This document shows positions 1 to 8,381 of a DNA stretch of 64,000 bases, one piece after another; within the stretch, counting starts at the first letter, position 1; each line of letters starts with the position of its first letter. The translations under genes were made by a program, and so were the position numbers. The DNA is from Methylotenera versatilis 79 (GTDB taxonomy: Bacteria > Pseudomonadota > Gammaproteobacteria > Burkholderiales > Methylophilaceae). Location of the stretch: assembly GCF_000384375.1 (NCBI RefSeq), contig NZ_ARVX01000001.1:372001-436000 (forward strand). The letters are read 5' to 3'. The notes under the pieces are model-generated. The model was not told the DNA's origin. It searched no databases and saw only the letters and a program-made list of their open reading frames with translations.

Positions 1-2292
1 CATTTTGGTGATACCAATGCCATGCTCGCCAGAAATCACGCCATCCAAGCCTTTGGCCAGCGCCATCACGCGGTCAACTGCTTCATGCGCCTGCTTCATC
101 ATGCCGTAATCGTCAGAATTGACGGGGATATTGGTATGCACATTGCCATCCCCCGCATGCATGTGCAAGGCAATAAATACGCGGCTTTTGAGTACGGTTT
201 TATGAATTTCATCAAAACGTGCCAATATTTTTTGATATTCGCGTCCAACGAAAATCTCCGCCATTGGGCGTTTTAGTTCGCGCTTCCAAGAGATGCGTAA
301 ATCGTAAGATTGCACCGCGCGGAATACATTTTCGTATTGGCTATGATCTTTACCCAGCGCACCTAACACACTCACAGGTTCATCTAGCGTGTTTAAAATT
401 AAGCGCCATTTTGAACGTAAATCCCGCAACAATTGCAAGGCCATCACTTGTTTGGTCTGTACCATTTGCGCATCTGCATTACCATCTTCATCGGCTTGCA
501 AGGGCAAGTCTGTCTGCATAAACGCTTCTAAAGCATCGACTAATTTAAGCTTGTTATGTATTGAAAGCTCAATATTAATGCGTTCAATACCATCAGAATA
601 TTCGCCTAATTTAGGCAATGGAATCACAACGTCTTCATTGATTTTAAAGGCGTTAGTATGTTTAGCGATGGCGGCTGTACGCGCGCGGTCTAGCCAGAAT
701 TTTTTGCGTGCTTCGCCTGATACGGCAATAAAACCTTCGCCATTTTTAGCGTTACACATACGCACCATGGCAGAAGCCACTTCACCGACGGCATTTTCAT
801 CATCAGAAGCGATATCCGCAATCAATACCATTTTCGGGCGTTGCTGCCTTGCCGCTTTTGTGGCGTAACCAACCGCTTTGATATAGCGCTCATCCATGTG
901 CTCCAAGCCAGCCATAATAACGAGCGACTTGTTAGGGATTGCTGGATCTGGTTTAGCGGTTGCATCGAGATAATCTTTAATCTCCACAATCGCTGGAACG
1001 GCATGTGACACATTGCCAAAAAATTCCAATGCAATCGTGCGCACATATTTCGGCATGCGATGCAAAATAAAAGTTGCGCTGGTAATTAAGCCATCGCAAC
1101 CTTCTTTTTGAATGCCTGGTAATCCGCTTAAAAACTTATCGGTCACATCTTTACCTAGGCCAACTTTTCTAAAGCTTGGTCCAGGAATACTGATAATTTC
1201 AGGCTCTCCTAACTGAGTTTTTAGGTCAATATCAAAACGGGTGATTTTGAATCGCGCCATCGCGATATCGTGAATTTTGCCTAGATTATGGTCTAAACGC
1301 TCCACTTCCATCCAAGTCGCATCTGGCGTCACCATACGATAAGATGCCAAATTATCCAGCGCGGTACCCCACAACACGGCTTTTTTGCCACCCGCATTCA
1401 TCGCAACGTTTCCGCCGATACAACTTGCATCCGCACTGGTTGGATCGCAGGCAAACTCTAAACCAGCTTCGGTTGCCGCTTCCATCGCACGGCGCGTCAC
1501 TACGCCAGCACCACACTCAATCGTGGCAACTTGACGCGCAACACCTGGCAATGTGCGCATTTGCACGCCTGTGTGCTTGTCTAACTTCTCTGTATTGATC
1601 ACTACAGATAATGGCGTTAGCGGAATTGCGCCACCTGTGTAGCCGGTTCCGCCTCCGCGTGGGATCACGGTTAAGCCTAACTCAATACTGGCTTTTACAA
1701 GCGCAGCGATTTCAATTTCAGTATCCGGATTAAGTACCACAAACGGATACTCAACACGCCAATCTGTGGCATCGGTGACATGAGAAACACGGGCTAAGCC
1801 ATCAAACTGAATATTGTCTTTGCGCGTGATTTTGTTGTATTTAGCCAACGCTTTTTTACGCAAATCATAGGTTTGACGAAAATCATCGGCAAACTTTTCC
1901 ACCGCTTTTTTGGCAGCATTGACTAGTTTTTGTACTTTTTCATTACCGCTCGTGTTGCCACTCACATTACGTTCATCAATGGCATTAATGCGATGATAAA
2001 GCGCATCAATAATCGCTTTGCGGCGTTTTGGATTATCCAGCAAATCATCTTGCAGATACGGATTGCGGCTGACGACCCATAAATCGCCCAACACCTCAAA
2101 CAACATACGCGCGCTGCGACCGGTTTTACGTTCGCCTCTTAACGCATTCAACACATCCCAAATCTCTTCGCCCAAGAACCGAATAACGATTTCACGATCA
2201 GAGAATGAGGTGTAGTTGTAGGGAATTTCGCGCAAGCGAATGGCAGGAGCCGGCTCGGTTTGTAAAATTTCAGCGGGGATAGGTGCGTTCAT
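1..2292 (-). CDS. FAD/FMN-binding oxidoreductase with N-terminal DUF3683 (3' end outside window)
   Basis: The frame is open from an ATG at 2292 to the window edge, giving 764 residues with no stop. The N-terminal part (about residues 1-140, beginning [10 protein letters not shown]) matches my recollection of the DUF3683 region. It is followed by a GlcD-type FAD-binding domain with the glycine-rich flavin motif [12 protein letters not shown] near residue 210. The last visible residues include SGEHGIGI, the conserved motif near the end of the FAD-linked oxidase C-terminal domain. In Betaproteobacteria such proteins are about 1280 residues and continue into an Fe-S (GlpC-like) domain, so roughly 500 residues are probably missing. 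Likely a membrane-associated flavin/Fe-S dehydrogenase of a 2-hydroxyacid such as D-lactate or glycolate; the substrate cannot be read from sequence. It is divergent from tlpA. Confidence 0.88.
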   Translation of the reverse strand, partial: MNAPIPAEILQTEPAPAIRLREIPYNYTSFSDREIVIRFLGEEIWDVLNALRGERKTGRSARMLFEVLGDLWVVSRNPYLQDDLLDNPKRRKAIIDALYHRINAIDERNVSGNTSGNEKVQKLVNAAKKAVEKFADDFRQTYDLRKKALAKYNKITRKDNIQFDGLARVSHVTDATDWRVEYPFVVLNPDTEIEIAALVKASIELGLTVIPRGGGTGYTGGAIPLTPLSVVINTEKLDKHTGVQMRTLPGVARQVATIECGAGVVTRRAMEAATEAGLEFACDPTSADASCIGGNVAMNAGGKKAVLWGTALDNLASYRMVTPDATWMEVERLDHNLGKIHDIAMARFKITRFDIDLKTQLGEPEIISIPGPSFRKVGLGKDVTDKFLSGLPGIQKEGCDGLITSATFILHRMPKYVRTIALEFFGNVSHAVPAIVEIKDYLDATAKPDPAIPNKSLVIMAGLEHMDERYIKAVGYATKAARQQRPKMVLIADIASDDENAVGEVASAMVRMCNAKNGEGFIAVSGEARKKFWLDRARTAAIAKHTNAFKINEDVVIPLPKLGEYSDGIERINIELSIHNKLKLVDALEAFMQTDLPLQADEDGNADAQMVQTKQVMALQLLRDLRSKWRLILNTLDEPVSVLGALGKDHSQYENVFRAVQSYDLRISWKRELKRPMAEIFVGREYQKILARFDEIHKTVLKSRVFIALHMHAGDGNVHTNIPVNSDDYGMMKQAHEAVDRVMALAKGLDGVISGEHGIGITKM

Positions 2293-2417
2293 CTATATTT
2301 TGGCTTATCTTGTGGATAAAATTGGCTAAATTTAATAGTTAATTATAACATGCTGTAGACCGCGGAATAACTACAAGCGTTCTATGGTTATTGATAACAA
2401 TTATGCCTAAAAAGCGT

Positions 2418-2423
2418 TAAAAT
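2418..2423 (+). promoter_or_regulatory. candidate -10 box of the tlpA-hemJ pair
   Basis: TAAAAT lies exactly six bases upstream of the tlpA ATG at 2430. With initiation about seven bases after the -10 box, the transcript would start at or very near the A of the start codon. There is no Shine-Dalgarno sequence in front of this ATG, which fits a leaderless message. No convincing -35 box is visible at the ideal spacing, so this call is weak. Confidence 0.35.
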
Positions 2424-2429
2424 TATAAA

Positions 2430-2927
2430 ATGTTGACCATTAAAAAACTCATTATTCCCGCGGCCATTCTGGCTTTATTAATCGTTTTAGGCTTAAGCCT
2501 AAGCAATAAAACCCAAGCACCCACAATCACATTTACCACAATTGATGGCAAAAAAATCAGCATGGCCGACTTAAAAGGCAAAGTGGTGCTGGTTAATTTT
2601 TGGGCAACCGATTGCCCTGGCTGCATCAAAGAAATGCCAGATTTGATTAAAACTTATAATGATTATAAAACCAAAGGTTTCGAGGTTATTTCTGTCGCCA
2701 TGCCTTATGATCCGCCTGCGCAAGTACTTAACTATACGCGGCAAAAGGCGCTGCCTTTTCCTGTGATGCACGATGGTTTCTCTGAAATAACACAAGCATT
2801 TGGCGGCGTAAATTTAACACCGACTGCGTTTATTTTTGATAAACAAGGCAAACGCCTACAACGCACAATTGGTGAACTGGATTTTGCTAAATTACACCAA
2901 CTGCTGAATATCGAGCTGGCCAAATAA
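2430..2927 (+). CDS. TlpA-family thiol-disulfide oxidoreductase
   Basis: The 165-residue protein has an N-terminal hydrophobic segment (about residues 7-24) that acts as a signal anchor, then a thioredoxin fold of the TlpA/ResA/peroxiredoxin-like type. The redox motif is CPGC at residues 62-65 within NFWATDCPGC, and a later TPTAF segment carries the cis-proline expected opposite the active site. It should act in the periplasm, membrane-tethered, reducing disulfides, classically during cytochrome c or oxidase maturation. Its TAA overlaps the hemJ ATG by one base (TAATG), so the two are translationally coupled. No ribosome-binding site precedes the ATG. The specific client protein is unknown. 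Confidence 0.87.
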   Translation: MLTIKKLIIPAAILALLIVLGLSLSNKTQAPTITFTTIDGKKISMADLKGKVVLVNFWATDCPGCIKEMPDLIKTYNDYKTKGFEVISVAMPYDPPAQVLNYTRQKALPFPVMHDGFSEITQAFGGVNLTPTAFIFDKQGKRLQRTIGELDFAKLHQLLNIELAK

Positions 2928-3337
2928 TGCTTTGGATTAAAGCATTCCACCTTATTTTTGTCATCAGCTGGTTTGCTGGTTTATTTTATTTGCCCAGATT
3001 ATTTGTGAATCACGCCATGGTGAGCGATGCCGCCACTTTGGAGCGACTCAGTTTAATGGAAAATAAGTTATATCGCTTTATGTTGCCGCTGGCCATATTG
3101 GCGATTATCTTTGGTTTATGGCTGACGATTGCTTATGGCATTAAAGGCGGCTGGCTGCATGCCAAGTTGTTGCTGGTTGCGGGCTTAATTGCTTATCATC
3201 TTTATTGTGGCAAATTAATGCGCGATCTTGCTGCGGGCAAAAATACCCGCAGCCATATTTGGTATCGCTGGTTTAATGAAGTGCCTGTGTTAATATTATT
3301 TGCAATCGTTATTTTGGTGGTTGTAAAACCATTTTAA
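2927..3337 (+). CDS. hemJ: protoporphyrinogen IX oxidase HemJ (UPF0093/CopD-like membrane protein)
   Basis: This 136-residue integral membrane protein has four predicted helices and matches HemJ in length and pattern: an N-terminal LWIKAFHLIFVISWFAGLFY with conserved His8, then YLPRLFV, and a C-terminal W-rich segment before a last helix. HemJ oxidises protoporphyrinogen IX to protoporphyrin IX, the penultimate step of heme synthesis, in bacteria lacking HemG and HemY. It overlaps tlpA by one base. An oxygen-dependent coproporphyrinogen oxidase (hemF) lies at the other end of the window and the heme O/A synthases lie about 8 kb away, consistent with an aerobic heme pathway. Distinguished from CopD copper proteins by its short length and the motif order. 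Confidence 0.88.
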   Translation: MLWIKAFHLIFVISWFAGLFYLPRLFVNHAMVSDAATLERLSLMENKLYRFMLPLAILAIIFGLWLTIAYGIKGGWLHAKLLLVAGLIAYHLYCGKLMRDLAAGKNTRSHIWYRWFNEVPVLILFAIVILVVVKPF

Positions 3338-3372
3338 AGCGTTAAGTCATTTAAAGTTAACCGAATTTAAAC

Positions 3373-4134
3373 ATGAATAATCTAGATATTCTGCATTCAG
3401 ACTGGCTGATTAACATGCTCAAAAAATCGAGCAGCAAACCGCAAGCGCGGCTTTTAAGCCTGTTCGATATTTTAGAAGATTGGCTAGATGCGCCGAATAC
3501 GGGTCAACAATCTATTCAACAAGAAAACCTCGTATTAGCAACAAACCATCAATTACAAGATTTTTTAGCGTTAGAAGCCGCTAAAGCTGGTGCTGCATTG
3601 CCCGAAATGTTGGCGAATCAATTGTATTTTATGGCAGTTGCAGCAGCGCAAGAAAAACTTCAAGCCAATAATCCGTTAAGTTTAAGCCATGCTAAAAATG
3701 CTGCTAGCGCACTCATAGCTGCGCAAACTGAAAAAGAATTCCGCATCGCAAAATCATCCGTTTATGCGATTGCCGCCAGCTTTTTAGGCGCATCGGTTGT
3801 TGCGGGTAGTTTATTTATCATGCATAAAACCGATTCAGCATCACATACAAAAATTGCGCAAACTGCGCCGAGCATTGCCGTTATGCCCAGCCAAATAGCT
3901 ACAGCGCAACAAACTTCTGCGTTATTGGCCCAGCTTGATCAAATGCGTAAAGGCAACTGCCAGTTGATTGAGGCGCTACAATTACCCGATTCTTATAAAA
4001 AAGTATATTTTGAGAATGTTGTATTAGGTCAAATTTCTACCAATATTGAAGATCAAAAAAAAGTACATCAGTTATTAGATATGGTGCGTTGCAATTACAC
4101 GCCAATGTTAATGGCTAATTCTAGAGGCACCTAG
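3373..4134 (+). CDS. uncharacterised single-helix membrane protein
   Basis: I do not recognise a family. The 253-residue product has an acidic/helical N-terminal half (about residues 1-125), rich in Ala, Gln and Leu, that looks cytoplasmic. One transmembrane helix follows at about residues 130-150 (YAIAASFLGASVVAGSLFI). The C-terminal half of about 100 residues, predicted periplasmic if the N-terminus is inside, contains two cysteines (196 and 240) that could form a disulfide. The general layout resembles anti-sigma factors, with a cytoplasmic domain, one helix and a periplasmic domain, but no anti-sigma signature is visible and no sigma-factor gene is adjacent. It starts 35 bases after hemJ on the same strand and may be co-transcribed. 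Confidence 0.75.
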   Translation: MNNLDILHSDWLINMLKKSSSKPQARLLSLFDILEDWLDAPNTGQQSIQQENLVLATNHQLQDFLALEAAKAGAALPEMLANQLYFMAVAAAQEKLQANNPLSLSHAKNAASALIAAQTEKEFRIAKSSVYAIAASFLGASVVAGSLFIMHKTDSASHTKIAQTAPSIAVMPSQIATAQQTSALLAQLDQMRKGNCQLIEALQLPDSYKKVYFENVVLGQISTNIEDQKKVHQLLDMVRCNYTPMLMANSRGT

Positions 4135-4349
4135 CTTAACAGCTGTTCGCGCACTTTTTACGCAACCTATTTATTGCAATTCCATCAAAATTCCGCAGCA
4201 CCAATATTCAGATTTATTTTAAATCTGCTCTATACAAGCAAGTATATTAATTAACTTGGATTAAAAATTTAATTAATTTTTATTATAAATATTAGACACT
4301 TAATCGGCACTGAAATACTTAACGCATGAAAAATGTTACCTATAAGTAT

Positions 4350-4364
4350 ATTGACTAAGCCAAT
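4350..4364. promoter_or_regulatory. imperfect palindrome, candidate TetR operator
   Basis: ATTGACTAAGCCAAT is symmetric at 12 of 15 positions and sits just upstream of the -10 box of the tetR gene; its TTGACT could serve as the -35 box. This is the usual position for an autoregulatory operator of TetR-family repressors. Inferred from position and symmetry only. Confidence 0.35.
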
Positions 4365-4373
4365 TAATCTCAT

Positions 4374-4381
4374 GCTATACT
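4374..4381 (+). promoter_or_regulatory. extended -10 promoter element of tetR
   Basis: TGCTATACT (TG at 4373-4374, TATACT at 4376-4381) is an extended -10 element. It ends six bases before the ATG at 4388, which places the predicted transcription start on the start codon itself. TTGACT at 4351-4356 is a possible -35 box with a long 19-base spacer. No ribosome-binding site is present. Confidence 0.5.
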
Positions 4382-4387
4382 ATTTTT

Positions 4388-4954
4388 ATGAGCGTGTTAA
4401 AAGACAGAATTTTACTGGTTGCAACAGATTTATTTCACACTAGAGGAATAAATTCCACGGGGGTGGATACGATTGTCGCCGTCGCAGGAACAACCAAAAT
4501 GACGCTCTACAAATACTTTAATACCAAAGAACAGCTAATCATAGAAGTGTTGCAAAAAAGCCAGCTGGATTTTCAAAGCTGGTTAACTGAAAAATTAAAC
4601 ACTGGCACTAAAAAACCCGCTGAAAAAATTCAATTGTTGTTTGACTATATTGAAGAATGGGTCAATTCTTCTGCATTTATCGGCGTTGGCTTTATTAAAG
4701 CTTCAGCAGAATTCCCCAACGAAGAAAATGCCATTCATAAACTATCCTCATTGCAATCACGTGAATTTAGACAGTTCATCGGCAAATTAGCTGCCGATGC
4801 CAATATTAAAGATGCCGACGGCTTGGCATTGCAATTGTCATTACTGTTTGAAGGCGCAGCGCAAGCTGAGCAAATGAAACGTGGCTCTGGTGCAATCAAG
4901 TATGCTAAAAAAGCCGCTAAAATCTTAATCGATGGCGCGATAAAACAATCCTAA
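4388..4954 (+). CDS. TetR/AcrR-family transcriptional regulator
   Basis: The 188-residue protein begins with a TetR_N domain (about residues 5-50): an initial helix containing ATDLFHTRGINSTGVDTIV followed by the recognition helix region TTKMTLYKYFNTKEQL, which is the family hallmark. The remaining 130 residues form the helical ligand-binding and dimerisation domain, whose ligand cannot be predicted. It stands alone between an unknown membrane protein and a PfkB kinase on the same strand, with 253 bases of AT-rich, gene-free sequence upstream. The ATG at 4388 has no Shine-Dalgarno sequence and lies where transcription is predicted to begin. An internal ATG is at codon 37 inside the HTH, so it is not a plausible start. 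Confidence 0.9.
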   Translation: MSVLKDRILLVATDLFHTRGINSTGVDTIVAVAGTTKMTLYKYFNTKEQLIIEVLQKSQLDFQSWLTEKLNTGTKKPAEKIQLLFDYIEEWVNSSAFIGVGFIKASAEFPNEENAIHKLSSLQSREFRQFIGKLAADANIKDADGLALQLSLLFEGAAQAEQMKRGSGAIKYAKKAAKILIDGAIKQS

Positions 4955-5043
4955 ATTAACGTATATTTGAGCATTAATAATAGTTAACCATTATTTTCAC
5001 CCAAATTTTACCCTAGCAATCTCAGCCGCATTAAAAACTCCCC

Positions 5044-5073
5044 TTGCCTAGTGCATGCTTGCTCTAAGATAAT
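5044..5073 (+). promoter_or_regulatory. sigma70-type promoter of the pfkB-family kinase gene
   Basis: TTGCCT (5044-5049) and GATAAT (5068-5073) are separated by 18 bases and lie 24 bases upstream of the ATG at 5098. The short leader contains a small A/T-rich hairpin (AATATCG pairing with CGGTATT, one wobble) directly before the start codon and no obvious ribosome-binding site. Confidence 0.5.
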
Positions 5074-5097
5074 ATCGTTTTAAAAATCGGTATTATT

Positions 5098-6063
5098 ATG
5101 CATACGCTTATTTGTGGCTCTCTCGCTTTCGACACCATCATGGTGTTTCAAGATCAATTTAAAAATCATATTTTGCCTGACAAAATTCACAGCTTAAGCG
5201 TATGTTTTTATGTGCCAGAAATGCGTCGCGAATTTGGTGGCACTGCTGGCAATATTGCCTATAATTTGCAGTTATTAGAGGGTAAACCACTAATTATGGC
5301 AACGGTGGGTGACGATTTTAGTAGTTATACGAATTGGCTTAATCAACACAATATCAGTACGCAACATATTAAAAAAATCGATGCCAGCTTTACTGCGCAA
5401 GCGTTTATTACCACCGATATTGACGACAATCAAATCACCGCATTTCACCCAGGCGCAATGGTGGAGTCGCATCAAAACAGTGTAAAAGATGCCAAAGAAG
5501 TTAGCTTAGCAATTATTGCACCGGACGGTCGCGATGGCATGTTTCAACATGCCAAAGAATGCTTTGAAGCAGGCATTCCATTCCTGTTTGATCCGGGCCA
5601 AGGATTACCGATGTTTAACGGTGAAGAGTTGCTGCATTTTATTGAAATGGCAACTTATTTGGCGGTAAACGATTATGAGGCGCAAGTTTTGCAGGATAAA
5701 ACTGGCTTAACACTTGCGCAATTAGCCAGCAAAGTAAAAGCATTAATCGTGACTTTGGGCGCGCAAGGCTCGCACATTTATGCGGATGGTCAACGTTATG
5801 AAGTACCATGCGTTAAAGCTGAACAGATTATTGACCCAACTGGCTGTGGTGATGCGTACCGTGCAGGTTTATTATATGGTATTGCAAATGGTTGGGATTG
5901 GCTCACTTGTGGGCGATTGGCCTCAACGATGGGTGCGATTAAAATCGCGAGTCGTGGCGGACAAAATCACAAACCAACGCGTATTGAAATTGAAAATGTT
6001 TATGCACAAGCATTAATCGCAGAAGTGAGTGCTGAACAAGCGGCTTTACAAACTACACATTAA
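5098..6063 (+). CDS. PfkB-family (ribokinase-like) carbohydrate/nucleoside kinase
   Basis: The 321-residue product has the ribokinase fold signatures. The N-terminal substrate-binding GG motif is EFGGTAGNIAYNL near residue 45, and the C-terminal signature DPTGCGDAYRAG runs from residue 246 with the catalytic base Asp252. The family phosphorylates sugars, sugar phosphates or nucleosides such as adenosine. The overall pattern (MHTLICGSLAFDTI, EMRREFGGTAGNIAYNL) is closest to the group often labelled adenosine-kinase-like in Betaproteobacteria, but substrate specificity cannot be assigned. It is apparently monocistronic: a promoter lies directly upstream and an inverted repeat (6095-6125) lies downstream. 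Confidence 0.88.
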   Translation: MHTLICGSLAFDTIMVFQDQFKNHILPDKIHSLSVCFYVPEMRREFGGTAGNIAYNLQLLEGKPLIMATVGDDFSSYTNWLNQHNISTQHIKKIDASFTAQAFITTDIDDNQITAFHPGAMVESHQNSVKDAKEVSLAIIAPDGRDGMFQHAKECFEAGIPFLFDPGQGLPMFNGEELLHFIEMATYLAVNDYEAQVLQDKTGLTLAQLASKVKALIVTLGAQGSHIYADGQRYEVPCVKAEQIIDPTGCGDAYRAGLLYGIANGWDWLTCGRLASTMGAIKIASRGGQNHKPTRIEIENVYAQALIAEVSAEQAALQTTH

Positions 6064-6195
6064 TTAATTTTTGTTCACTACTTCTTGAGTTAACCTATTG
6101 AATCCTAGTAAAAAATAGTCAATAGCAAAACCAAATGCTAATTAAATTGACTAAGTAAGCGGTAATATATAAATCAAATAATTAAAGGAGCCATT

Positions 6196-6663
6196 ATGCA
6201 ATTCTCAAAACTATTATTTTCAAAGCTATCCTTGGTCGCGATGTTATCAATATTAACAGTTGCTTGCGCGAGCTCTAACTCTGGTAGCGTATACAAACGT
6301 GACGATGCGCGAAAAGTGCAGACAGTAAGAACCGGCGTAGTGGAAAGTGTGCGCACAGTTAAGCTAGAAGGTACAAAAAGTCCAGTTGGTACTATCGCTG
6401 GTGGTGCAGTTGGTGGCATTGCTGGTAGTTCAGTGGGTGGCGGACGCGGCAGCGCGATTGCTGCGGTAATTGGCGCAGTAGTTGGCGGCCTTGCTGGTTC
6501 AGCTGCTGAAGAAGGTATTACGCGTAAAGATGGTATTGAAATTACCGTTAAGTTAGATGGCGGTTCAATGCTAGCAATTGTGCAGGAAGCGGATGAAGAG
6601 TTTAAGCCAGGTGATAAAGTACGCATTGTTGAGAATTCAGATACTTCGCGCGTGACGCATTAA
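6196..6663 (+). CDS. SlyB-like outer-membrane lipoprotein with glycine-zipper 2TM domain
   Basis: The 155-residue protein has a lipoprotein signal peptide with lipobox LTVAC (lipidated Cys24). A basic linker follows, then a glycine-zipper 2TM segment (about residues 60-105, with repeated GG and GxxxG such as GGAVGGIAGSSVGGGRGSAIA). A C-terminal beta-rich region ends near residue 150. This is the SlyB/Pcp (17 kDa antigen) architecture: outer-membrane lipoproteins that stabilise the envelope under stress. A clear ribosome-binding site (AAAGGAG) precedes the ATG. A possible promoter with TTGACT at 6147 and TATAAA at 6168 lies upstream, though its 15-base spacer is short. An inverted repeat follows the gene. 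Confidence 0.87.
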   Translation: MQFSKLLFSKLSLVAMLSILTVACASSNSGSVYKRDDARKVQTVRTGVVESVRTVKLEGTKSPVGTIAGGAVGGIAGSSVGGGRGSAIAAVIGAVVGGLAGSAAEEGITRKDGIEITVKLDGGSMLAIVQEADEEFKPGDKVRIVENSDTSRVTH

Positions 6664-6675
6664 TATTTACTAGCT

Positions 6676-6712
6676 AATGAGTCGCTTAATGATTAGCGAC
6701 TCATTCTTTCTG
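6676..6712 (+). terminator. inverted repeat, probable terminator of the slyB-like gene
   Basis: AATGAGTCGC (6676-6685) and GCGACTCATT (6696-6705) form a perfect 10-base stem with a 10-base loop, beginning 12 bases after the slyB-like stop codon. The following tract CTTTCTGGGTTT is only partly T-rich, so termination may be inefficient. Confidence 0.55.
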
Positions 6713-6770
6713 GGTTTAGCTGTCATCATTTAGTCATTTTACTTTAATGATTCATTCATATTAAGCACAT

Positions 6771-6802
6771 AACATCTCTCAAAATAAAGGAGAGATGTTA
6801 TG
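6771..6802 (+). promoter_or_regulatory. hairpin enclosing the ribosome-binding region and abutting the start of the olsB-like gene
   Basis: AACATCTCTC (6771-6780) is perfectly complementary to GAGAGATGTT (6790-6799), with a nine-base loop AAAATAAAG. The right arm contains most of the Shine-Dalgarno sequence (AAGGAGAG) and ends at the base before the ATG at 6800. In the RNA this would hide the ribosome-binding site. It could be an RNA thermometer or a translational control hairpin, or at the DNA level a repressor operator. Confidence 0.55.
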
Positions 6803-7594
6803 TCTGACAACAAGTTAGCAAAATCACAAGCATTACAATCTAAAGAACTGCAATCAAGAGCATTTCAATCTAATTACCCGTCACAAAGAGGCTTAACTAT
6901 TAGCTTGGCACGCAACCCTGCAGAGGTCGCGGAAGCGCAACGTTTACGCTACAAAGTATTTTCGGAAGAAATGGGCGCGCAGCTTTCAGGCACAGGCGGC
7001 TTAGATGTTGATGGTTTTGATGAGTATTGCGATCATTTATTGGTGCGTGAAAGCATTACACATCAAGTGATCGGCACTTATCGCATCTTAAGCCCAGAAA
7101 AAGCCAATGCGGCTGGTGGTTATTACTCTGCAGGTGAGTTTGACCTTACGCGATTATCACATCTTTTCAAAAGTACCGTGGAAGTTGGCCGCGCTTGCGT
7201 GCATCAAAATTATCGCAATGGCGGCACCATTACGATGTTATGGGCTGGACTAGCCAAATACATGCAAATGCACAATTATGAATATATGATTGGTTGTGGC
7301 AGTGTAGCAATTAATGATGGCGGACACATGGCGGCAAGTTTGTATAACAAGCTTAAAGATGAGTATCTTTCGCCTGCTGAATACCGCGTTTTTGCGCGTA
7401 ATCCTTTGCCGATTCATGCATTAAATCAAAACATGCAAGTCGTTTGCCCACCGTTGATCAAAGGATATTTGAGGCTTGGTGCCTATATTTGTGGTGAGCC
7501 TGCATGGGATGCCTATTTCAATACGGCGGATATGCTGGTAATGTTACCTTTATCTAAAATCAACAGTCGATATGCTTCGCATTTCTTAAAATAA
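6800..7594 (+). CDS. GNAT-family N-acyltransferase, ornithine-lipid OlsB-like
   Basis: The 264-residue protein carries the long-chain N-acyltransferase (OlsB/hemolysin-like) fold. After about 30 polar residues comes ISLARNPAEVAEAQRLRYKVF, then the acidic segment GLDVDGFDEYCDHLLV and an EVGRACVHQNYRNGGTI motif typical of this family. OlsB transfers a 3-hydroxyacyl group from acyl-ACP to ornithine to make lyso-ornithine lipid. The next gene encodes a PlsC-type acyltransferase two bases away, which matches the second step (OlsA). The pairing suggests ornithine or related aminolipid synthesis, though a related acyl-amino-acid product is possible. The ATG has a strong ribosome-binding site that is folded into an inverted repeat. 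Confidence 0.82.
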   Translation: MSDNKLAKSQALQSKELQSRAFQSNYPSQRGLTISLARNPAEVAEAQRLRYKVFSEEMGAQLSGTGGLDVDGFDEYCDHLLVRESITHQVIGTYRILSPEKANAAGGYYSAGEFDLTRLSHLFKSTVEVGRACVHQNYRNGGTITMLWAGLAKYMQMHNYEYMIGCGSVAINDGGHMAASLYNKLKDEYLSPAEYRVFARNPLPIHALNQNMQVVCPPLIKGYLRLGAYICGEPAWDAYFNTADMLVMLPLSKINSRYASHFLK

Positions 7595-7595
7595 T

Positions 7596-8381
7596 TTGCA
7601 ACAAAACAGTCACTTAATTATTCGAATCTATCGAATAATACGCATTTTCTGTCACACCATTACTGGATTAATCATCGCAGCAATCATTTTGCCCGTACTG
7701 GGCAAAGAATCCAAAAAGTCACTAATTAAATGGTGGTGCGGTGGTTTACTACGCGCGTTTCATATCAAAGTGATAACCTTCGGCAATCTGCCGCCCGCCT
7801 CTACTAAAGGTGTGATGTTTGTCGCAAACCACGTTTCTTGGTCAGATATTCATGCATTAAATAGCCAAATTGCATCACGTTTTATTGCCAAGGCAGAAAT
7901 TAGAAACTGGCCCATATTCGGCTATTTAGCGTCTAAAGCCAACCCACTATTTATTGATCGAAGTAAAAGACAAGTAGCAGCAAAACTTGTAGAAAGTACT
8001 GCTGAAAGCTTGGCAGATGGCGATAACCTTTGTTTTTTCCCTGAAGGAACGACGACAGATGGCACGCATGTATTGCCGTTTAAAAGCAGCGTATTACAAG
8101 CAGCGATTAATGCAAATACCATTATCTGGCCAGTCGCTATTAGGTACGTTAACTTGGATGGCAGTATCAATACTGCGATGGCTTATGCAGGCGAAACGGG
8201 ATTAGTAGAATCGATGCAACGGATCATTCAATTAAAGAATGCGATTGTTGAATTGCATTTTTTAACGCCTATCGATGCCAGCAAGCAAAACAGACGTGAT
8301 TTAACTCAACAAGCTTATGATGCAATTATCACTAAATTGGCTTTGCAACCAAATCTCTCACATCGTGCTGCACTTGAGTGA
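7596..8381 (+). CDS. 1-acyl-glycerol-3-phosphate acyltransferase family protein, OlsA-like
   Basis: The 261-residue protein has an N-terminal hydrophobic helix (about residues 14-34) and the PlsC signature motifs: NHVSWSD with the catalytic His79 and Asp84 (HX4D), the FIDRSKR block, and FPEGTTTDG. The family O-acylates glycerol-3-phosphate derivatives, or lyso-ornithine lipid in the case of OlsA. It begins with a TTG codon two bases after the OlsB-like stop codon. No ATG occurs upstream of the catalytic motif, so a non-ATG start is required. The close coupling to the OlsB-like gene favours the OlsA role over general phosphatidate synthesis. Its 3' end overlaps the converging apaH gene by 50 bases. 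Confidence 0.83.
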   Translation: MQQNSHLIIRIYRIIRIFCHTITGLIIAAIILPVLGKESKKSLIKWWCGGLLRAFHIKVITFGNLPPASTKGVMFVANHVSWSDIHALNSQIASRFIAKAEIRNWPIFGYLASKANPLFIDRSKRQVAAKLVESTAESLADGDNLCFFPEGTTTDGTHVLPFKSSVLQAAINANTIIWPVAIRYVNLDGSINTAMAYAGETGLVESMQRIIQLKNAIVELHFLTPIDASKQNRRDLTQQAYDAIITKLALQPNLSHRAALE

